A stretch of 5,775 nt of DNA from Xanthobacteraceae bacterium. Its GTDB lineage: Bacteria; Pseudomonadota; Alphaproteobacteria; Rhizobiales; Xanthobacteraceae. The stretch spans positions 1-5,775 of the forward strand of contig JASHYD010001160.1 of NCBI GenBank assembly GCA_030043175.1. The letters run 5' to 3'. A model generated the notes under the pieces. The model worked only from the letters and a program-made list of their open reading frames with translations. It had not been told where the DNA came from and ran no database searches. Below, piece by piece: positions 4,552 to 5,775 of this stretch. The position numbers and the translations under genes were made by a program. The first letter of the stretch is position 1, and each line of letters begins with the position of its first letter.

Positions 4552-5277
4552 ATGCCGATCCCCACGCAATCCGAGCACTCGCAAGACTCGCTGCCCGCCA
4601 ACCTATTTGCTCGTCGCCCGTCCGACCTGGAAATTCACAGGTATCCAAACGATCGGTCTTCGGTTGGCAAGCGAGCCTTCATCTCCATGATAATTTTTTG
4701 CATCGGCGTCTCTGCAACGTTGGCTTGGCAGTGGTATGGCGCCAGAGAGATGATCGCGAGCTCGTCCCCGCAGCTTAGCGGATTGCCGCCGCGGGCCGAG
4801 CCAGTTCCACAGAACGCACTTGAGGTGATCGGGCTAGACTCGCGAACGGCCTCTTCTCCGGATCAGCAGGAGCCAAGCACATTGCTCGATCTCGGCGTGG
4901 TGCGGCAAAGTATCAACCAGATCGCCGCCAGTATTGCCTCCAGTCAAGGGCGCACGGACCGGATGGCCACAACTCAAGATCAGATAGCGCGCAGCTTAGA
5001 CCGGATGGCCACAGCTCAAGAGCAGATAGCGCGCAGCGTCGACCGGATTGCCACAAGTCAAGAGCAGATAACGCGCGGCGTAGACCAACTCAGAGCCGAC
5101 CAAGAGCAGATGACCCGCGAGATCACGAAACTACAGGAGATCGGACAGTCAATCCGTTCGAAGAACTCAGAGCCGCGGCCTATCTCCGCCTCCGCGCCCA
5201 AGCCCGTACTGCGGCCTGCCTCCGCGCCCAAGCCCATATCGCCGACCCCGACGTTGCCGGAACCCACGGTGCGCTGA
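4552..5277 (+). CDS. Single-pass membrane protein with 14-residue coiled-coil repeats (241 aa)
   Basis: I recognise this as a hypothetical protein type seen in Bradyrhizobium ('SEHSQDSLPAN', 'RRPSDLEIHRYPND'); function unknown. Residues 1-41 are hydrophilic and probably cytoplasmic. Residues 42-62 ('AFISMIIFCIGVSATLAWQW') form one membrane helix. Residues about 63-115 form a Pro/Ser-rich linker. Residues 122-205 are a coiled coil of 14-residue units such as 'DRMATAQEQIARSV', 'DRIATSQEQITRGV' and 'DQLRADQEQMTREI'. Residues 206-241 are a Pro-rich tail with two 'SAPKP' motifs. The C-terminal part probably lies in the periplasm and may oligomerise or span toward the cell wall; that is inference. 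ATG 4552 is chosen because GGAG (4542-4545) precedes it; ATG 4471 would add 27 residues without a Shine-Dalgarno sequence. It is transcribed alone and convergent with the next gene. Confidence 0.75.
   Translation: MPIPTQSEHSQDSLPANLFARRPSDLEIHRYPNDRSSVGKRAFISMIIFCIGVSATLAWQWYGAREMIASSSPQLSGLPPRAEPVPQNALEVIGLDSRTASSPDQQEPSTLLDLGVVRQSINQIAASIASSQGRTDRMATTQDQIARSLDRMATAQEQIARSVDRIATSQEQITRGVDQLRADQEQMTREITKLQEIGQSIRSKNSEPRPISASAPKPVLRPASAPKPISPTPTLPEPTVR
4957..5124 (+). repeat. Four tandem 42-bp units encoding the coiled coil
   Basis: Units at 4957-4998, 4999-5040, 5041-5082 and 5083-5124 each begin GACC and encode 14 residues, two heptads. The first three are near-identical ('GACCGGAT-GCCACA', 'CAAGA-CAGATA-CGCG'); the fourth is degenerate, and a further diverged unit precedes at 4915-4956. 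The in-frame period suggests repeat number can change by slippage or recombination without breaking the protein. Confidence 0.8.
5188..5235 (+). repeat. Short direct repeat in the proline-rich tail
   Basis: The 18-mer GCCTCCGCGCCCAAGCCC occurs at 5188-5205 and again at 5218-5235, a 30-bp period, encoding 'ASAPKP' each time. Consistent with a local in-frame duplication lengthening the tail. Confidence 0.7.
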
Positions 5278-5384
5278 GGGCTAATCGCGGCGCCTGCTCG
5301 CCGGGCCTGCTGCTGAGTTGCCGTCAGCAAACGCCCAGCCATGCGGCAGGTATCGGCCGCAAGGTAAATACCTTCAATCCCGTC
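5278..5384. other. Convergent intergenic region with weak inverted repeats
   Basis: Separates two convergent genes. TGCTGA (5311-5316) and TCAGCA (5324-5329) form a 6-bp stem with a 7-base loop, and AAGGTA-AA-TACCTT at 5361-5374 is a 14-bp palindrome. Neither has a T-tract on either strand, so no intrinsic terminator can be called with confidence. Confidence 0.3.
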
Positions 5385-5775
5385 CTAATACGCAACGCGT
5401 TGTGTTCGCCGATGACACACTTGGCAAACAGGACACCCCGTCGTCATGACGAAGCCCGCGCCCCTAACACCTTCAATCGCGCCGCCGCATTCCACACAAT
5501 GTCCGCGTAACCGCCACAGCAGGCTGCGCTGTCCTTTGATGCGCCTGTCGCCTTCCGCTCCTTGCGTAAAGGCGTCAAACGCATAGGAACTGGGTTTTGC
5601 AGAATCGACCATATGGTCGCGTTCCCACACCGACAGGACATTATGTGATTGTACCGCTTCACTTGCGCCGCGCAACCGCCGCCCGCCAAAGGCCTCCGCG
5701 TCTTTCGACTTGGCGAAACAGAACACCACGAACTCCTTGTCAGCGCGGCGCAGGGAGTACGTGACGACGTCGCCG
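5385..5775 (-). CDS. Cysteine-rich hypothetical protein, 5' end outside the window
   Basis: The minus-strand frame is open from the right edge to the stop at 5387-5385, about 129 residues. The first part ('DVVTYSLRRADKEFVVFCFA', then 'KDAEAFGGRRL') looks like a short hypothetical protein I associate with Bradyrhizobium, which would normally end soon after 'FGGRRL'. The second part contains 'HCVECGG' (C-x2-C) and, some 17 residues later, 'CPVCQVCH' (C-x2-C-x2-C-H), a pattern that could bind zinc or another metal. An internal ATG at 5612-5610 ('MVDSAKPSSYAFDAFTQG') has GGGAA nine bases upstream, so the second part could be its own gene of 75 codons. Whether this is one protein, two genes or a fusion by stop loss cannot be decided here. 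Function unknown. Confidence 0.5.
   Translation of the reverse strand, partial: GDVVTYSLRRADKEFVVFCFAKSKDAEAFGGRRLRGASEAVQSHNVLSVWERDHMVDSAKPSSYAFDAFTQGAEGDRRIKGQRSLLWRLRGHCVECGGAIEGVRGAGFVMTTGCPVCQVCHRRTQRVAY

Noticed and set aside
4506..4778. Plus-strand frame starting 'MAKKPEPAKSELLERHADP'
   Set aside because: It overlaps the membrane-protein gene in another frame, degenerates into arginine- and histidine-rich sequence, and the overlapped frame has the transmembrane helix and repeats.
4957..5124. CRISPR-like array from the 42-bp repeats
   Set aside because: The units are directly adjacent with no unique spacers, are in frame inside a coding gene, and encode heptads.
5444..5689. 81-codon minus-strand frame overlapping the cysteine-rich ORF
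   Set aside because: It has no clear start signal and no familiar segments; the other frame continues open to the window edge and has recognisable N-terminal sequence.

Overview
The window looks like accessory chromosomal DNA from an alphaproteobacterium of the Bradyrhizobium/Rhodopseudomonas type. The reasons are its GC-rich coding sequence, the tandem arrangement of 'MNRREF'-type ABC transporter substrate-binding proteins, a LuxR-type solo regulator, and several short hypothetical proteins of kinds I associate with Bradyrhizobium. This assignment comes from recognition only; no search was run.

Layout, left to right. (1) 1-560: the C-terminal half of a substrate-binding protein, with a one-base frameshift near its end, joined by an ATGA overlap to a second copy that stops after 21 codons. 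(2) 557-1916, minus strand: an intact LuxR-family regulator of 385 aa, followed by a doubtful small basic ORF. (3) 1917-2270: the regulator's upstream region. (4) 2271-2522: an 83-aa winged-helix-like hypothetical protein. (5) 2614-2791: a second, diverged copy of the regulator's upstream region, still attached to the first seven codons of a lost LuxR paralogue. (6) 2914-4115: a plus-strand cluster of two tandem secreted paralogues and a third reading frame that keeps only their signal peptide. The third frame then runs antisense through the 5' end of a truncated NYN-domain gene. (7) 4116-4551: mostly non-coding, with a possible 55-aa minus-strand ORF. (8) 4552-5277: a single-pass membrane protein with a 14-residue coiled-coil repeat and a proline-rich tail. 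(9) 5385-5775, minus strand: the C-terminal part of a cysteine-rich protein that runs off the window.

No transposase, integrase, tRNA, rRNA or CRISPR array is visible. The unifying theme is duplication followed by decay: two substrate-binding protein remnants, a LuxR relic, an NYN relic and a chimeric secreted ORF lie within about 4 kb.

The most informative signal is the duplicated upstream region. Comparing the two copies shows which elements stayed constant: the Shine-Dalgarno and GTG start context, a TGTTATAACA palindrome, and a 16-bp TCGGCCA-AA-TGGCCGA palindrome. These are the best candidates for promoter and operator elements. The second copy now lies upstream of the secreted-protein cluster, which raises the possibility that the LuxR regulator also controls that cluster.
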